From: Actinomycetota bacterium
Lineage (GTDB): Bacteria; Actinomycetota; Humimicrobiia; Humimicrobiales; Humimicrobiaceae
Assembly (NCBI GenBank): GCA_023475715.1
Contig: JAMCVO010000223.1
Coordinates: 1-26,913 of the forward strand
Direction: 5' to 3'
DNA length: 26,913 nucleotides
Under the pieces are notes generated by a model that saw only the letters and a program-made list of their open reading frames with translations, had not been told where the DNA came from and did not search any database. Shown in pieces: positions 24,496 through 26,913 of this stretch. A program made the position numbers and the translations under genes. Each line of letters starts with the position of its first letter. Within the stretch, counting starts at the first letter, position 1.

Positions 24496-25491
24496 TTATT
24501 TTTTTAAATTTAAATTTGAATTCCTATGAATTTTTGAAGCAACTGTATCGAACAGTCCCATTATACCTCCTGGCATCAGGACTATTGCAATTACTACTAT
24601 TGCCCCAAGTATTAAAAGCCTGAATGATTCAAATCCTCTTAAAAGTTCGCTTCCGATTGTTATAATGAAAGCACCCAGTAAAATACCGGGAAAGCGTGCA
24701 ACTCCTCCTATTGCCATCATTACCCATATCAATAAAAATGTATCAAAACTTAAAATTCTTGAAGAAATGATACCGACATAATGTGCATAAAACGCACCCA
24801 CTATTCCGGTTAAAAATGCTGAAAGCCCAAAGACTTGAAGTTTAGTTTTATATATGTTAACACCCAGACTTTTTGCGAAGTCTTCCGAATCCCTTATTGC
24901 TGTAAAAGCCAGCCCAAAGGAGGAATTAATAATTTTATAAATTACAAAAAATATTACTATGGACATTCCCAGCATGACATAAAACCATGGAACCTTATTT
25001 CCCGATGAAAAAATATATTTGCCGATACTCAGCGAAGGTATGTTATACAAACCTGTTGCTCCACCTGTTCCGATGGCTTTCCCTTGATGGATTAGTGTAG
25101 GGAGGATTAGATGAAAAGCAAAAGTAATAAGGGAAATATATGCACCTTTTAACCGCAGGCAGGGAACTCCAAGTAAAAGGCCAACTATCCCGGCGATAAA
25201 TCCACCAAATAAAATGCCTACCCATGGAGATATGGCAAATGTTTTTGTAATTATCCCGGAGGTGTATGCGCCAATTGCAAAAAAACCAAGCTGGCCAAGA
25301 GTCGGAACACCGGCATAGCCAAATGCAAGATCCCAGGTTGTTCCCACAGAAGCCCATATCAGGCTGTAGATCATTATATGCATAATAAAAGCGGTTTTTC
25401 CAACAAATATGGGCAGGATTCCAAGAATGAAAAAAACAACAAAAGCGATGTAAACTTTATTATTGATTTTGTTGAAATAATTAATTTTCAT
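24496..25491 (-). CDS. livM: Liv-type ABC importer permease LivM
   Basis: Membrane subunit of 331 residues with about nine hydrophobic segments. LivM signatures are FGYAGVPTLGQLGFFAIGAY (about 57-76), LRLKGAYISLITFAF, GTGGATGLYNIPSL, and the cytoplasmic loop AIRDSEDFAKSLGVNIYKTK that contacts the ATPase. GGGG lies before the ATG, and only one base separates it from the stop of livH, so translation is coupled. Confidence 0.93.
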   Translation of the reverse strand: MKINYFNKINNKVYIAFVVFFILGILPIFVGKTAFIMHIMIYSLIWASVGTTWDLAFGYAGVPTLGQLGFFAIGAYTSGIITKTFAISPWVGILFGGFIAGIVGLLLGVPCLRLKGAYISLITFAFHLILPTLIHQGKAIGTGGATGLYNIPSLSIGKYIFSSGNKVPWFYVMLGMSIVIFFVIYKIINSSFGLAFTAIRDSEDFAKSLGVNIYKTKLQVFGLSAFLTGIVGAFYAHYVGIISSRILSFDTFLLIWVMMAIGGVARFPGILLGAFIITIGSELLRGFESFRLLILGAIVVIAIVLMPGGIMGLFDTVASKIHRNSNLNLKK

Positions 25492-25492
25492 T

Positions 25493-26362
25493 TTAACCCC
25501 ATTTTCCGAATAATCCGCTTGGTCTTATAATCAAAGTAAGAAGCAATATTAAAAACCAGAAACCGATAACCCAGACAGGACCGATTTTCCATGATATCAG
25601 TGCCTCGAGAATACCAAGGATAAATGCCCCAACTAATGCACCCTTAGTGCTTCCAAGTCCTCCAAAAGCAACCACAACGAAAGCTTTTATAAATGGTTCC
25701 CACCCACCTAAAGGAGAAATAAAATAAAATGATCCGACTAAAACGCTGGTAATACCTACGAGAACAATGGAAAACCCGAAAGCATAACTGAAGATATTAT
25801 TAATCGGAATTCCAACAATCTTAGCACCGGTCTGGTCTTGGGAAACTGCTCTCATAGCCATGCCTATCTTGTTCTTACCCAGGAAAAGCTCAATAAATAC
25901 CATTAGAATAATTGAAATAACAAATATCCCCACTGTATTTATACTGATAACCAGCTCTTTTATTTTGAAAGTCCCTGTAAAAAGAGGAGGAAGTGATTTA
26001 ATAAAAGGACCAAAAACAACGAGAGCCAAATTATCAAGGAATAGAGCAAGTCCAAGTGTAAGAAAAATAGTTGTAGTCTGCCAATCTGGTCTTTTACGCA
26101 GCGGATATATAAGCAGCCTATCCGTTCCAACTCCAAGCAGAAACAATGTAGGAATCATTATTGGAAATACAAGGAAATAATTAAGATGTAAAACTCCTGT
26201 TAGGAACCATGCAAGATAAGCTCCCCATGTGAAAAAAGAACCATATGCCAGGTTAAAAATCCTGGATACACCATATACTATTGTTAAACCCAATGCCATT
26301 ACTGCATATACTGATCCCAGGGTTATACCACTTATTAAAACTTCAATCAGCTGTTTTAACAT
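25493..26362 (-). CDS. livH: Liv-type ABC importer permease LivH
   Basis: Membrane subunit of 289 residues. LivH signatures are GITLGSVYAVMALGLTIVYG near the start, FNLAYGSFFTWGAYLAW, the loop MAMRAVSQDQTGAKIVGIP, and VVAFGGLGSTKGALVGAFI near the end. It starts 24 bases after livF and ends one base before livM. The ATG at 26362 opens the standard MLKQLIEVLISG sequence. Confidence 0.93.
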   Translation of the reverse strand: MLKQLIEVLISGITLGSVYAVMALGLTIVYGVSRIFNLAYGSFFTWGAYLAWFLTGVLHLNYFLVFPIMIPTLFLLGVGTDRLLIYPLRKRPDWQTTTIFLTLGLALFLDNLALVVFGPFIKSLPPLFTGTFKIKELVISINTVGIFVISIILMVFIELFLGKNKIGMAMRAVSQDQTGAKIVGIPINNIFSYAFGFSIVLVGITSVLVGSFYFISPLGGWEPFIKAFVVVAFGGLGSTKGALVGAFILGILEALISWKIGPVWVIGFWFLILLLTLIIRPSGLFGKWG

Positions 26363-26386
26363 TTATTTTTTCCATTCTATTTATTT

Positions 26387-26913
26387 TCATAACCCCAAAA
26401 AAGCTTTTTTAATGTGATTATTTGATAAAGCTTCCCCAGGACTACCCTCAAACTCAATTCTGCCATCTTCTAGAAGGTAAACTCTGTCTATAAAGCTAAC
26501 GGCTTCAGTAATTGTCTGTTCGACAAGCAGTATTGTAATTCCATCTTTGTTAATATCATGTATCTTATTGAAAACTTCAATACGAAGGTAAGGGGCAAGG
26601 CCAAGTGATGGTTCATCAATCGCAAGAAACTTAGCTAAAGACATAAGACCGCGTCCTATTGCAAGCATTCTGGCTTCTCCACCGCTTAGAGTTGAAGCTA
26701 ATTGCCTAATCCTCTCTTTTAACCTTGGAAAAAGAGTAAAAACATATTCCAGGCTTGAACCTTGTTTTTTGCGTGCGTTTCTGTTGTAAGCTCCAAGCTC
26801 AAGATTTTCCATTACCGTCATATCAGGGAATAAATTTCTGGTTTCAGCTACATAAACAATTCCGAGTTCAACAATTTTCTGTGTTGGCAAAAAAGTTATA
26901 TCAATATCATTAT
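26387..26913 (-). CDS. livF: Liv-type ABC importer ATPase LivF, 5' part cut off by the window edge
   Basis: Only the C-terminal portion is present. The frame stays open to the edge, where it reads NDIDITFLPTQKIVELGIVYV, so the TTG near 26890 is not the real start. Visible are the Q-loop-side segment ETRNLFPDMTVMENLELGAY, the signature LSGGEARMLAIGRGL, Walker B FLAIDEPSLGLAP and the switch region LLVEQTITEAV. The signature has EAR where LivF usually has EQQ. Walker A and any livG lie outside the window. Confidence 0.92.
   Translation of the reverse strand, partial: NDIDITFLPTQKIVELGIVYVAETRNLFPDMTVMENLELGAYNRNARKKQGSSLEYVFTLFPRLKERIRQLASTLSGGEARMLAIGRGLMSLAKFLAIDEPSLGLAPYLRIEVFNKIHDINKDGITILLVEQTITEAVSFIDRVYLLEDGRIEFEGSPGEALSNNHIKKAFLGL

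Noticed and set aside
1..26913. CRISPR arrays, tRNA or rRNA genes, insertion sequences, riboswitches
   Set aside because: No regularly spaced repeats, cloverleaf pattern, transposase frame or recognisable aptamer core was seen by eye; a covariance-model search would be decisive for small RNAs.

Overview
The window reads as one end of an AT-rich contig from an anaerobic, probably uncultivated bacterium. The signs are AT-rich intergenic DNA, strong AAGGAGG-type ribosome binding sites with some TTG/GTG starts, ferredoxin-type iron-sulfur proteins, a molybdenum hydroxylase, and a non-pyrrolysine MttB-type methyltransferase next to a UroD-like methyltransferase. The ETTAA-repeat lipoprotein linker fits several low-GC anaerobic lineages, but the phylum cannot be fixed from this sequence alone. 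No rRNA, tRNA, CRISPR array, transposase or integrase was seen.

Left part (1-5535). The first 127 bases are a perfect inverted copy of an internal part of the next gene, prfA (peptide release factor 1), which looks like a contig-end fold-back. Then come, on the minus strand, a DUF1638 gene split by a -1 frame change at a dnaX-like A AAA AAG heptamer and an M20D amidohydrolase. After a gene-poor AT-rich stretch holding one tiny Cys-rich reading frame come an aldo/keto reductase with a ferredoxin tail and a GntR/FCD regulator.

Central catabolic island (5577-23087, plus strand). It opens with a consensus promoter (TTGAAA-N17-TATAAT). A palindrome and an 18-bp element sit at the predicted start of transcription, and the 18-bp element also occurs upstream of the aldo/keto reductase-gntR pair. 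The genes in order are: atypical M24 pita-bread enzyme, EthD-like protein, cupin, three-subunit molybdenum hydroxylase (FAD, 2Fe-2S, Mo), CoxG-like protein, diverged adenine-deaminase-like amidohydrolase, second EthD-like protein, creatininase-family amidohydrolase, complete BMP-type (nucleoside-like) ABC importer, MttB-family methyltransferase and UroD-family methyltransferase. A strong terminator ends the run. My inference is import of a purine- or nucleoside-like (possibly N-methylated) nitrogen heterocycle, hydroxylation and hydrolytic ring opening, and capture of a methyl group through a corrinoid pathway. The substrate is not known, and several enzymes have lost residues that define their textbook relatives.

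Right part (23141-26913, minus strand). A Liv-type ABC importer (livF truncated at the edge, livH, livM, substrate-binding lipoprotein) converges on the island and shares its terminator.
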